Source of the DNA: Pyrenopolyporus hunteri
Lineage: Eukaryota > Ascomycota > Sordariomycetes > Xylariales > Hypoxylaceae
DNA length: 64,000 nucleotides
Reading direction: 5' to 3'
Assembly: GCA_902806595.1 (NCBI GenBank)
Contig: CADCXC010000003.1
Location: 868,001-932,000, forward strand
Part shown: in pieces, positions 34,509 through 44,667 of the stretch
Position numbering within the stretch: the first letter of the stretch is position 1
Layout of the letters: each line of letters starts with the position of its first letter
Notes under the pieces: generated by a model
Told to the model about the DNA's origin: nothing
Seen by the model: only the letters and a program-made list of their open reading frames with translations
The model's database searches: none
Translations under genes and position numbers: made by a program

Positions 34509-34510
34509 AA

Positions 34511-35707
34511 ATGGCACATCAACACCACCTCCACATATTCACACCTGCCGACTCTACGGCGGCAACGTACATGGACACGTTTAAAGAATTTCCTGCCCTG
34601 CCCCCAGAGTTGCGCGTTAGGATATGGCAGCTAGCGCTGGAACGCTCGCGCATTATAAGAGTAAACTTACGGAGTCGCGAGTCTATGGACCTAGTCCTTG
34701 CCCGACAAGGAGAGACAAGACCTGAGACGCGTGAAGACGAGCGCTACGGCGTAGTGGTAGGCGGTTACCAGACCGTCAGCAAGCTACTTCGCGTGTGCCG
34801 GGAGTCGCGAGAAATAGCCACGGCATTTTATCGAGTACAGCTTCCTTGTTGGCTTGTCAAAGGCGCGACAAGAGACGATATGATAAAACCCGGCATCCTT
34901 TACTTCAATCCGGAGAACGACTTCCTTTCCATATCAAACCACTCCGGCCGATTCGTCGATCTCTTCCATGACTTAAAGACAGTTCATGACCCTCGTAATG
35001 TAGGGCTCCTGAACCTCGCCGTTGACGATGAGGGCTTGATTGGCGAGGGAGGTCTCTGCGACATTGACCTCTCCGCCCTCGACCCCTCAGTGAAAACGAG
35101 CTTCGTGGAGACTCTCACTCAACTTCGTGAGGTCTTCTTTGTCCATATGCAGAGTGCCGGTGGCCGCCCGCTGTTCCCTCTAGCCCATCCACCCGCTCCT
35201 GATAAGCTCCTAAGAGCTTCGTTTCCAATCGCAGCCGTGGCACCCAACTTCAATCGTCTAGGCCCCGACCCCCGACCTATAAGTCGGGGTTTAGGAAAGG
35301 CCTTTCCGGACGATAGCCCCTATAGTACGCTCGATCTGTGGAGGCGGGTTATAGATCAATATCTTGGCGGCCGAATGATGCCGCATACTGAGTTACGGAT
35401 TCTTTTGACTTTTATCCCTATCGGGTACCATATTTACGGCCGCAAGGAAGCAGAAGAGTGGCTGCGGAAAGAGAATATATACCGAGCGAGGCGTAATGTT
35501 AAAGGCGGCCAGCCCGATCCAGGTCTTAATGACGACGAGAAAGAGGAAGTAGAGGCAGGGACCGCGTTTGGTTTCTGGCTATTTCCTGTACAAGCTTTTG
35601 GCGGTGTACCCAAGAATATCGGTTCTAGGTTCATGACAAGGGCGAAGAACGTCGTGAACCTAGAAGAATACTGGCCCGACTTGGTGTTGCTGAATCTACC
35701 GGGCTAG
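34511..35707 (+). CDS. 2EXR-domain protein
   Basis: A single frame of 398 residues. The 2EXR signature is clear: FPALPPELRVRIWQLALE (residues 26-43), then RIIRVNLRSR, and later SKLLRVCRESREIATAFYRV, ILYFNPENDFLSISN and a conserved Asn/Leu block. This family is large and specific to Pezizomycotina; an F-box-like helix at its start has been suggested, and no biochemical role is established. After about residue 190 the protein follows the family's variable C-terminal region, and it closes normally (LEEYWPDLVLLNLPG). The 9-bp repeat immediately precedes its ATG. The neighbours give no functional hint. Confidence 0.85.
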   Translation: MAHQHHLHIFTPADSTAATYMDTFKEFPALPPELRVRIWQLALERSRIIRVNLRSRESMDLVLARQGETRPETREDERYGVVVGGYQTVSKLLRVCRESREIATAFYRVQLPCWLVKGATRDDMIKPGILYFNPENDFLSISNHSGRFVDLFHDLKTVHDPRNVGLLNLAVDDEGLIGEGGLCDIDLSALDPSVKTSFVETLTQLREVFFVHMQSAGGRPLFPLAHPPAPDKLLRASFPIAAVAPNFNRLGPDPRPISRGLGKAFPDDSPYSTLDLWRRVIDQYLGGRMMPHTELRILLTFIPIGYHIYGRKEAEEWLRKENIYRARRNVKGGQPDPGLNDDEKEEVEAGTAFGFWLFPVQAFGGVPKNIGSRFMTRAKNVVNLEEYWPDLVLLNLPG

Positions 35708-37303
35708 ACATTGCGGTGGCGCGTACGGGGCCTGCGTATGAGTCAAGGGCGTTTAGACCGAGTGGCTTCTCCCAGATAATCAGTCAGTGTTATGATGAGT
35801 TTATAACATACGCACGAAGCATATGTCCATATCGCGACGATCAATTGTCGGTCAAGAGACAACATCGTTCCTAGTAATGCTCGAGATTCTAGAGGCATGC
35901 TTTGGGTAGAAGCCATGACACCGTGATGCTAACCATAGTCTAAAGGACTTGATGTCTTATGATTATAGGTCAAGAGGGATGGTTCTGGAAATGGTTATCT
36001 TCTACTGGACCAGCTATCTACCTAGGTAGGTAGTTGATTATGCTTCCGTTCGTAATGGATATCTATTAGGCACGGGGATACTTACAAAACCCCAACTCTA
36101 CCATTTCTTTCATTGACGTTATTTCCACGTTAACCAATTAAAACAGTGTGCACCAGCCCCGTATAGTCCTGATAAATACCACCCTTGGCCCTCACCTCCT
36201 ACCAGCACCAGCACCAGCCTTCACAACTACGAGCTCCTAGCACTACCCGTTAACTCGATAAACGCCTGATAACGAAGGATGCGAACACGATTTCAATAAT
36301 GAACAGCTATAAAGAACAAATATTATCCATAAAGGGGTTACCGTAATGTGACTTGTGAGCGCCTCGGTAATAAGGATCTTGCTATTAGTTTATTGGCAAG
36401 TGATATGTCTGCAGCCCGGGGGTTCGGTGTCGAGAAAAGAGGTAAAAATCTAAGGCATTCGGGAAGAAAGGACAATTGAGGCATAGACGGTCTCGTTTAA
36501 GGACAGGGTACATACGTAGCCTTACCAAGAAGCCCGAGGGGATAAATCATTTTCTCTCATATACGATTGTGCGGAAGGACTGAACGCGAACCAACGCAGA
36601 GCTGAGATTACCGGATAACTCCATGATAGGTGCCCAATGTGGCTTGGGCCAACATCCTTAAGATCAAAATGAAGATTATAACTGCCAACAAGGCTATACA
36701 GCTGCCTGGGTACCAAAAGTATCCCGCCATGAAATAATCATAATCTTGATCGCAACCAAATATATGCATGTAAGCTGAAACGAAGGTCCAATGATGTGTC
36801 GACACACGCAACTGCATGTTGCTATTGCTACTAGTACATCATCCAGCCTACATCCGAATAACGATCATGTTTATCAAATGGTACGGCTAGAGAATATCCT
36901 TTAACTCTGGTGGTGATCACATTTTTTTCTTCCTTACCGGAAATCTGGTTTAAACTAGTAAAATTAGGCAATCGTAATGTGAATGCAAGGAGCAAGCCAA
37001 GAGCCAATTAGGTCCTAAAATTTTGGTATGCTTCTGATGTTTCTCTTGATTGACTTTGGGTTCGGCGCTGGGGTCGACACGACTCCTTTAAACCCCTGGG
37101 CCCTCATCTGTCCAGAGCATAAAGAGACATTATGTGAATGAGTGACTACTTGAATGACTTACAACGTACCACATGAATATCATGAGTGCCACGCGAGAAA
37201 TAAGCGAGAAAGAGATTATATGGTACTGCGTAAGTTACAATGAAATATCTATAGAGCAACAGCTAATCTCTCTTAGTGTAGCTGTGACGATACCATTGGA
37301 GGG
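35708..37303. other. Intergenic region
   Basis: No coding signal is supported. The frames at 36,522-36,817 (-) are short and hydrophobic with no start context. A CTACCTAGGTAGGTAG palindrome lies at about 36,018-36,033. Confidence 0.5.
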
Positions 37304-38866
37304 ATGTCCCTAAACCTTCATCCCGAATGTGTAGGTTGTGGGAGAAAGAAATGCAATAACTGTGAGCTCGAAAGGGTCCCTTTATATTTCGACACTCGGA
37401 AAACTAGGGCCCCCACCCACGGTGCGGCTCTGCCTGATGACCACCATGGGTGTGAGGCTCTGCAGGGTACCCGTCGAGTGACTAGCAGAGCCGCACTCAT
37501 ACCAGCTGGAGTCACAGCGAGGAATCAATCCACCACGAGACGGATATCTTCCTCTAGTGAGGGGCTTATAGCCGAATCTAGACTGAGGGCTCCAATACAA
37601 TCAGGGCGGAACGAGGCCGCCTCGATTGATTGGGATTCTTTGGACTTTCCCGAGTTCAGTGAGGCTCAAGTAGAACGTGAATCCACGCCCCACAGCGACC
37701 AAGGGGATACTATCAACTCACTGGATTATACCTCGGGTTTCCATGACGAAACATCCTTCATGAACTTTTCCTTCGCCACGGAGCCCTGGTTTACTTTCGG
37801 ATATCCTATAAGTCAGCCTACTCTCCCATCTTACAAGCAAGACGGTAAAGCCAACAATCAGTCTCATCCGGCCGAATTCCCATCAACTCTCAGTGACACT
37901 GGAATTACCACCACCATTGACGAGACCGGTCTATTAGAAGGATTAAATTTAGGTGGGATACGGAACCCTGTGTGTAATTCCAACCCTCCGGCGTTTACAT
38001 TCAGTCTTCATACCGATATTGAGGAGACGAATTTCGTGCCGTTTCCCGACAACATCACATACCCAACCCCGTTGGAAAATCCCATCACTATCCAGCCTAC
38101 TAATCTGCATATCCCATTCGACCCATTCGACTCATACGAGATATTACTTCATTCGGCCGCCACTGAATCATTGAGTACTCCTCATCATCCATTAAAGATG
38201 CAGCCTTCAGCCGGCGAAGATGAGAAAGTCTTTCACGAAGATCCTGTTCTTCTGGAGCTTCCAGTGCGGGGTTACGAGGACCACTCGCACACGAGCACTA
38301 AGAGGAAGTTCTCGGAGGAAGACCCAGAAGATGAATCGGGTAATAAACCCGCTATCATAGCGTGCGATTCTTGCTTGTCAAAATATAAACACGACGGGGA
38401 TGCGCCTCTCGCGTGTCACTTCTACAAGCGCAATCCCAAACGATATCTGAGCTGCATCCAGAAGAACTTTAGGAAAATCGGCTCCCTGAGACAACACTTG
38501 GATAAGGACCACAAGTTAGGACGTCATCACTGTAGGAGTTGCTGGAGTTCTTTCGACGATCAGGAATCTTTAGAGGCCCATAAGGGGTGTCAGCCAACAG
38601 GTGGCGTCCCCGTTGACGACTTGGGCAAGATAACTAAAGAGAGAGGGGTTGGTCCCAACGCGAAGTGGTTCTGGACTTGGAAGCGTCTATTCGGGGACGC
38701 AACTCCCCCGAAATGTCCTTACCTGCATCCCATACAGGATACTATCGACCACATACTAACCCAAGCATCCCCGTATCTGGAGGCTAAGGGACCTAACCCG
38801 GATATTCGCGAAGTGAGAGAAATCCTGCAGTGGGTCGCTTCCAACCCAGAACCTTCATACGATTAG
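37304..38866 (+). CDS. Fungal C2H2-type zinc-finger protein
   Basis: A single exon of 520 residues. The N-terminus has CVGCGRKKCNNCELERVP (residues 10-27), a small zinc-ribbon-like motif found at the start of many such fungal proteins. A long Ser/Thr/Pro-rich acidic region follows. The finger block begins near residue 350: CDSCLSKY, then ACHFYKRNPKRYLSC, IGSLRQHLDKDHK and HHCRSCWSSFDDQESLEAH. The pattern CxFxKxxPxRYxxC, an Hx(4)H helix and CxxC ... H marks the fungal family of degenerate C2H2 proteins. They are presumed to be DNA- or RNA-binding; acidic regions before the fingers could be activation domains. The target is unknown. Confidence 0.82.
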   Translation: MSLNLHPECVGCGRKKCNNCELERVPLYFDTRKTRAPTHGAALPDDHHGCEALQGTRRVTSRAALIPAGVTARNQSTTRRISSSSEGLIAESRLRAPIQSGRNEAASIDWDSLDFPEFSEAQVERESTPHSDQGDTINSLDYTSGFHDETSFMNFSFATEPWFTFGYPISQPTLPSYKQDGKANNQSHPAEFPSTLSDTGITTTIDETGLLEGLNLGGIRNPVCNSNPPAFTFSLHTDIEETNFVPFPDNITYPTPLENPITIQPTNLHIPFDPFDSYEILLHSAATESLSTPHHPLKMQPSAGEDEKVFHEDPVLLELPVRGYEDHSHTSTKRKFSEEDPEDESGNKPAIIACDSCLSKYKHDGDAPLACHFYKRNPKRYLSCIQKNFRKIGSLRQHLDKDHKLGRHHCRSCWSSFDDQESLEAHKGCQPTGGVPVDDLGKITKERGVGPNAKWFWTWKRLFGDATPPKCPYLHPIQDTIDHILTQASPYLEAKGPNPDIREVREILQWVASNPEPSYD

Positions 38867-39854
38867 TAACCCATCGAGGCACCGGGCGCACGGTGTATCG
38901 CTCGACGTATAATCGATACCTGTAACTTCGGTCCTAGGAACATCTGGGGTAAGTCGTACGCTTACATATTCGCTCGCCTAGGTTTAGCATGGGCTAACAA
39001 CAAAATTATAGCCTGTCCGAGCTGGCGCTACATATATCGGGAGACATCCTAGGACGGCCTGTCTGGTAGTGCAGACATCATTGAACCAGTGGGTATCCTC
39101 ATAATCACACTCGACCACTTGGTACCGCTTCGGCGCTAACACCTATCAGATATACGGGATTAGGGGTTAATCGGGGTCTACATTATATATAAGTGTCGCT
39201 CGTAGGCTACCTTGGGGGGGTTTTTTGTTCGATATACTATCAATCTAACAACACGTTCAATCCGAGGGACATAATGTTCATAGAATACCTACGTAGGGTT
39301 ATAAACCACTAGTTACTCTACTCGCCATGATCACAAGAGTTCAGTTTTATTCATGCAGTGTGTAACATCCTCATAATAGTCTCTTATAAAGGTGTCGTTG
39401 TTCAATAGCAACTACCTGCTTCATCTATCAATTCATAACCTGGGCAGGCAATATCTATCCTACCATCATCGTACTACGACGTCTTTAGGCCCTGGTATTT
39501 AATAAGTAGAAATGTTCAAATCGACGTGCTCAATGGGTTGCACAGAGATTGATTAGAGGCCGATGAGATGATAGCGAAGATTTTGCCTGAGTTGAATGAA
39601 GTCGTCGAACTCCTCTCTTTAACCCTGAAATAAGTAGCAAGAAATCAGTAGCCCCCGACCATTGGTTTCAATGCCGATTGCTGAGAGAATTCGAGGGCAG
39701 TATAGGAAGAAGGGTATCCTGAAATCGCGCGTATTTGGCTAGGAATAATGTCTCAGGAAATATAGGGAATATTAATCTATTTATGGAGTGGCTAAAGATA
39801 AAAAATGTTCAACCTAAGCTTGTAAAGCCCAGGCGACGGGAGGCTGCTGAAAAT
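38867..39854. other. Intergenic region
   Basis: 3' flank of the zinc-finger gene. A short G-run followed by a T-run lies near 39,212-39,225. No gene is seen apart from the tRNA that follows. Confidence 0.5.
39800..39805 (-). terminator. Oligo-T terminator of the tRNA gene
   Basis: On the minus strand a run of six T lies about 50 bases beyond the tRNA 3' end. It is the first T-run of sufficient length to end RNA polymerase III transcription. Confidence 0.4.
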
Positions 39855-39942
39855 TGGACGAGCAGGGAGTTGAACCCTGGACTTCTCGCATTTGAGCACC
39901 GAAAGATGCGAAGCGAGCACTCTACCACTGAGTTACACGCCC
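39855..39942 (-). tRNA. tRNA-Ala(CGC) with 16-nt intron
   Basis: The reverse complement folds as a tRNA: D-stem ACTC/GAGT, anticodon stem CTCGC/GCGAG and T-stem CAGGG/CCCTG with loop TTCAACT. The acceptor stem is GGGCGTG/CTCGTCC with A73; it carries a G-U pair and one T-T mismatch at 6:67. The loop reads TTCGCA, then 16 intron bases (TCTTTCGGTGCTCAAA), then T. The anticodon is therefore CGC (GCG codons), and the intron sits at the canonical position after base 37. A-box (TAACTCAGTGG) and B-box (GGTTCAACTCC) promoters are present. Confidence 0.93.
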
Positions 39943-40723
39943 TTGGAGGGATAAGCAGTCTGGCTCATTTGATTGGCTCAAGACTTGTTAGTTCTACCTA
40001 TAATAGTAATAGTACGCCCCCGCCAACTTAGCGAGCAAGTGCGGGCGCCTAAGAATATAGAAGGCTTCAGCGCATACCTGTGGGTGCACCATCGTAAAAG
40101 GCCGGAATACCCCAAGCCGCCCCTAGCTCACCCCAGGAATTACGGGGCTTACAGCGCTAGTGACTGTTGCTTTTCAGGCGCTACACGCTTACATAGTATG
40201 TGACCTCTAAAGTGGTACCCAGTGTAGGATTCAATTGCAACATACCTACCTAGGTACCTAAGCGGACACTTGGGGACGAAACTACCTATACAATCCAATT
40301 AAGAGATAGGTAACTACTAGGTAGCATGTTTGATTACTTACCTCTCCTTCCGACTCATTTAGTCTCGAAATAATGATTTGAAATTTATAGTGGTTCTAAT
40401 CGCTGTAAGCCCCGTTTCATAGGGGAGGTCTAGCGGTATATTCGCCGTAGCCCCCCATAACCCTCAGCGTACCCTTGTCATAGGATGCGGGCCAGACCTT
40501 TTGAAATCTTCGAGTGAAATCCGCTAAGGATTAAGATTCTTGATCCGTAGAGACGTCGACGTAACTTCAAATACGAGTATAAAGCGTAGTCGGACACTCA
40601 AAGTGAATTTATATATATGAAGCACTTATGGTTCGGTAAGATATAGGCAAAATAAAGCATCTCATCCCAATCCTTAATTGCCGCCCATCCCCTCAACCGC
40701 TCGTCTTCCTTGTCCCAAGCCTT
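39943..40723. other. Intergenic region
   Basis: 5' flank of the tRNA and 3' flank of the dehydrogenase. An ATACCTACCTAGGTACCTA motif lies at about 40,242-40,260. No gene is seen. Confidence 0.5.
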
Positions 40724-41787
40724 CTAGTAGTCTGACGGAACTACTGTTAAAGTGCCTCCATCATTCAGAAGAATTAGACCATTACAGTAGGAACCTGCTC
40801 GGCCCGCTAGATACAACAAGCTGCCGCCCATCTCCTCGTCTCCCCCGAACCTCCTAGACGGAATGTATCCATTGTCACCTGGTTTCTCTGTGCTTGGATC
40901 CCTTCCAGCTATCAAGTCGTCAGCTAGTTCGCTAGGGAATACTATATATGATAAATGCAGTTAGCTGCCGCTACCTCTCTAAGTTATTACGGGGGTCTTT
41001 CATTCAGGTACTCACTCCCAGGCGCCAGTGCGTTCACCCTAATTCCGTATGGGACGAGATTGGTGCTAGCATGTTTAGTAAGATGACATATGGCTGATTT
41101 GCTCCCAGCGTATGAAGGCGGCGAATTTCTGTCTCGACTGTAGGCGCATAGACTTCCCATGATGACAGCTTGGCTCGGGATTGAAACCACATTGCTGCCT
41201 TCTTTAATCGGAGCACCGAAGCCCCCTTTCAGAGCATTCTTGTTTCCCGCATCCAACAACTCTAAAAACGCTAGTAGCGTAAAGTACGTTGCCGTAGTGT
41301 TGACACGGTATGTCTCGGTAAAGTCACTCATCGAAACGTCTTCGAATAAGTTCTTACGGAGTTGTTGGATTGTGAACTCCGGATTGAATGAATTCGGCGG
41401 GCCAAGAATCCCCGAGTTTGGCACAAGCAGATTTATGTAGCCCTCGTCCTTCGTAATCAAGTCTACAGCAGACTGCAGTGATTCCTTGGAGGTGATATCG
41501 CATACTATGGGGACGAAACTCCGATGCTGGGCAGCTGCGTTCTCTAAAACGGCCTTTCTTCTCCCCAATAAATAGACCTTCTTCGCCCCGGCCCCGGCGA
41601 GGGCCTTAGCCATCATGAATCCTAGGCCTATCACGCATCAGATTATAGTTTAGAAAAATTCCCCCAATAGCTACGGTACCTTACACATAGGTAGGTACCT
41701 AGGTAGATCGGTAGTTTACTTACCGGTAGCACCGCCCGTAATAACAGCTACTATGCCGTCAACCCTAAATAGGCTGGTCGTTTCCAT
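40724..41787 (-). CDS. Short-chain dehydrogenase/reductase (classical SDR)
   Basis: Three exons, 41787-41724, 41627-41016 and 40941-40724, encode 297 residues; all junctions are phase-consistent (GTAAGT...TAG and GTGAGT...TAG). The NAD(P) loop TGGATGLG (residues 17-24) spans the first intron. LLGRRK follows at the cofactor-specificity strand, then VCDITSK and NSGIL (the NAG-type motif). The catalytic Ser is in the SIPSQA segment, and the Tyr-Lys pair is YAGSK (Tyr194, Lys198). LAPGIFPSEL follows, and the protein ends with the family's final strand GLILLNDGG. It is thus an intact enzyme, unlike the SDR-like gene at 18.6 kb. Fungal relatives reduce keto groups in secondary metabolism or detoxification. 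It lies 11 kb from the PKS; a shared pathway is possible but unproven. Confidence 0.88.
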
Positions 41788-42900
41788 TGGTTCTTCTTTT
41801 CTACTTTTCTCTTAAACGAGAAAGAAGGATAGGATAGTGAGGAAAATTCAAGAACCTGGATCTCAAGATTATATTGATCTGGGGTTAGATGTGCCAGAAT
41901 AAACACTCGCGCTTAAGCACAAAGTACCTAATGTTAATTAAGGCATCTTTTATAGAGACCTAAAAGAGGCCATGGTTGGAAATTGATGCTATATGTCCAT
42001 AAAGTCCGGCCAAAGTCATGAACTATCGCATAATGATAGATCATTTACTTCTAGATTTGAACGGAGATAACACTGAAAGCCACCTTCAAACCCGAGAGGG
42101 CTATAGAGAGCGGATGAAAATCTATCCGATTGGCTTGTGAGTGGAAGCTTTCACTCGGACGGTGGTGCCTCCTAATACAGGTATTCAGCCGTCAATACTA
42201 AATGAAGATCAGAAAATAATTAATAGCTTTTATTCGAGTAACTTTTAACTTGTAAGATGCCTAATTAGTTGCGTTTAATCTAGATTTGTAAGTGTTACTG
42301 GGAGATCTCGTGGTTTGCTAGGGGTTTAGGGGTCTAGGCGTCAAGAGTTCAATTTTTATGTGCGGGCATCCCTTAATATACTTACTGGGGGTGGAATATC
42401 CCTCTTTACGTACTTACACTCATTTATGCCTGGGTCCAATGGCCAGTACCTTCGAGCACACGCGTATATAGGTAACCACTACAAATTTCATTGCTACCCC
42501 TTTCGGAGCATCAATTTGATAGCTTGTTAAAGCGACACGAGTTAAGCTTGACGCGACTCACACGAAACAGCAGCCACAAAGGCGGCCGGCATTGACGAAA
42601 ATTCCATGCGCCTCTACTAAATGAGCTATGGTAAATTTTGGAATCCTTTGACTTCATTCTTGACTGTTGCGGCTCTCCGTTTGCGGTAAGCCAGGCTAGG
42701 GACGCCTTACTTCTTTATTCTTTTTCGTGGGATAACCCTCGTCATTAGCACGCCACTCCCCGCTTGACGTCTCAGAAGGGAAGCATCAGAAAGAAAGCAT
42801 TTATTTAAGCGCCTAATTTCTCTATAGAAAAAATTAACCTTGGATTCCAGAAAATAGGGCAAATATTACCATTACGATTCAATTGTTATCAGCAATCGCG
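41788..42900. other. Divergent intergenic region
   Basis: Upstream region of both the dehydrogenase (-) and the acidic protein (+). No gene is seen. Confidence 0.5.
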
Positions 42901-44667
42901 ATGGATAGTTCGACTATAGACGCGGCCGTAAATGTAAGGGTAATAATGTCGCCAAGCGAGGCGACTCAACCAGTAACGCCTGACCCTGATCCGGGCTCCG
43001 AAATAGATTCAAGGGAGGATCTCGAGACTTTAAAGACGCAAGAAGAGGCAAAGAAGCGGAAACAAGATGGAATCGATATCGCTTCATCGATTAGATCGGC
43101 CACTCAACACCTCCAGGACATTGAGGATGTGGGGCGGGAGGAGTTGGGACAGCAAATTCGAAATTCAATCGACGATGCTGGCAACAATTCCGCTGATTTT
43201 AACCAAGTGCTCGCCGAGGTCGAGGACTGGGGGTTGGCATTGAGGAGCGGCAAACTACCTGACGGGACTCCAATAATATTCCGACCCCACTTCATCGACG
43301 ACATAGAGCAGGCCATAAGACGAGCTGAGACCGCTATCAGCTTTGCTAAGGTAGCGGTCGCTGTTGTTCCCAGCGTTGAGCCCCTGTCTCCCAGTCTTGC
43401 CGGCCCGCTGTTCTCAGACATAACCCAGGTGTACGAAGACTCCCAGAAGCGCCTCCAGGAGATGGACAATAGGCTGGCGGAATGGAAGGCCATTTTAGAG
43501 GAAATAAGACGCGGGTATAATGACGAATACAGCCGAGAAGATACCGAGGGTGACGAGGAACCTGGACAGAACCGAGTGGAGAGTCCCTGGCCGAAGATAT
43601 TAGGGGCTTCTGTCGAGGAAACCAGAAACCAGAAACGGGGCGAAGTCTCTGAGCCTGTAATAAAAGAAGAGGAAGGAAGAGAGAAGCATCCAGGCAATCA
43701 GGGGATAGAATATGAAGAATCCGAACCCGTTGATTCCGACTTCATAGACGAAGAAATGCGAGATGCAGAGGCGGATATCGACATTGAAGAAGTAAGGGAC
43801 GAAGAAAATCAGGTCGAAGATCAAGAAGTGGGCGAGGAATGGGGAGAGGAAGAGGAGGAGGAAGAGGCACCTAAAGAAGAACGAGAGGGAGGACAAGGAG
43901 AAGAACAGGGGGATGAGCATGTAGAGAAAAACGAGGAGGAGTCGGGAAAGGAGCAAGAGGGAGAAGGGTCGGAAGACGAACAAGAAGACGTACAAATCCA
44001 GCCAGAAGAGGAAGGAGAAGAGGAAGCCAAGGAAGAAATAAAGGAGGAAGTAGATGATGGAGCAGATAAGGAAGTAGAAGAGAAGACGGAGGAGGAGCCA
44101 GTACAGGAGAGACCCGTACAGGAGAGGTCAGCAGAGGAAGCAGAAGACAAGCCAGAAGAGGGACCGGAAGGCATTTCTGAGGATGGAATAGAGGACGAGT
44201 CTCAAGACGAATCGGAAGATGAATCGGAAGAGGAATCAGAAGATGAAGACTACTATCCAAATATAGAAAAGAAGAAGCAAGACGCTAAAAGGAAAGAAAA
44301 GATGGAACGGGAACGCGAGAGAGAAAGGCGGAAGGAGATAGAAAGAGAAATAGTGGCGGAAAGAGAGAGGCAAAAGGAGAAACAGAAAAAGATACAGAAA
44401 GAGAGGCAGAAGGAGATGGAGAGGCAGAAACAGAGACTCAAACCGAAGTTGAGTCAGGGTCAGGGCCAGAACAAGAAAGAAGGGGGCAGGAAGAGGAAGA
44501 CTACAGAGGCGAACAACGCGCGCGAGGACGAGAATAAGGGTTCCGCGTCGGCTCCGCCGCCCAAGCGTCCAAGGCTCAGGGTGACTGGGAGGAGCACGGA
44601 TAGGTTTGTTAAGGTTGGAGGAGGATATGCTCGAGTTCTCCGGAAACGGGCATCTCAGCCCGTGTAA
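42901..44667 (+). CDS. Acidic Glu-rich, coiled-coil nuclear-type protein
   Basis: 588 residues in one exon from the ATG at 42,901. The N-terminal 200 residues are ordinary and helical (LGQQIRNSIDDAGNN, HFIDDIEQAIRRAETAIS), perhaps a small helical bundle. Residues about 215-450 are dominated by Glu with Gln, Gly and Lys. A highly charged Lys/Arg/Glu stretch then predicts a single long helix or coiled coil (about 450-535). The end is basic: GGRKRKTT and PPPKRPRLRV form a likely bipartite nuclear signal. No enzymatic domain is visible. Acidic plus basic blocks suggest a histone- or nucleic-acid-associated role, but low complexity makes any homology claim unsafe. The coding strand is strongly purine-biased. 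Confidence 0.72.
   Translation: MDSSTIDAAVNVRVIMSPSEATQPVTPDPDPGSEIDSREDLETLKTQEEAKKRKQDGIDIASSIRSATQHLQDIEDVGREELGQQIRNSIDDAGNNSADFNQVLAEVEDWGLALRSGKLPDGTPIIFRPHFIDDIEQAIRRAETAISFAKVAVAVVPSVEPLSPSLAGPLFSDITQVYEDSQKRLQEMDNRLAEWKAILEEIRRGYNDEYSREDTEGDEEPGQNRVESPWPKILGASVEETRNQKRGEVSEPVIKEEEGREKHPGNQGIEYEESEPVDSDFIDEEMRDAEADIDIEEVRDEENQVEDQEVGEEWGEEEEEEEAPKEEREGGQGEEQGDEHVEKNEEESGKEQEGEGSEDEQEDVQIQPEEEGEEEAKEEIKEEVDDGADKEVEEKTEEEPVQERPVQERSAEEAEDKPEEGPEGISEDGIEDESQDESEDESEEESEDEDYYPNIEKKKQDAKRKEKMERERERERRKEIEREIVAERERQKEKQKKIQKERQKEMERQKQRLKPKLSQGQGQNKKEGGRKRKTTEANNAREDENKGSASAPPPKRPRLRVTGRSTDRFVKVGGGYARVLRKRASQPV

Noticed and set aside
43104..44441. Several long minus-strand Ser/Leu/Phe-rich frames
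   Set aside because: Complement of the Glu/Lys-rich purine tract of the acidic protein; no independent coding signal.
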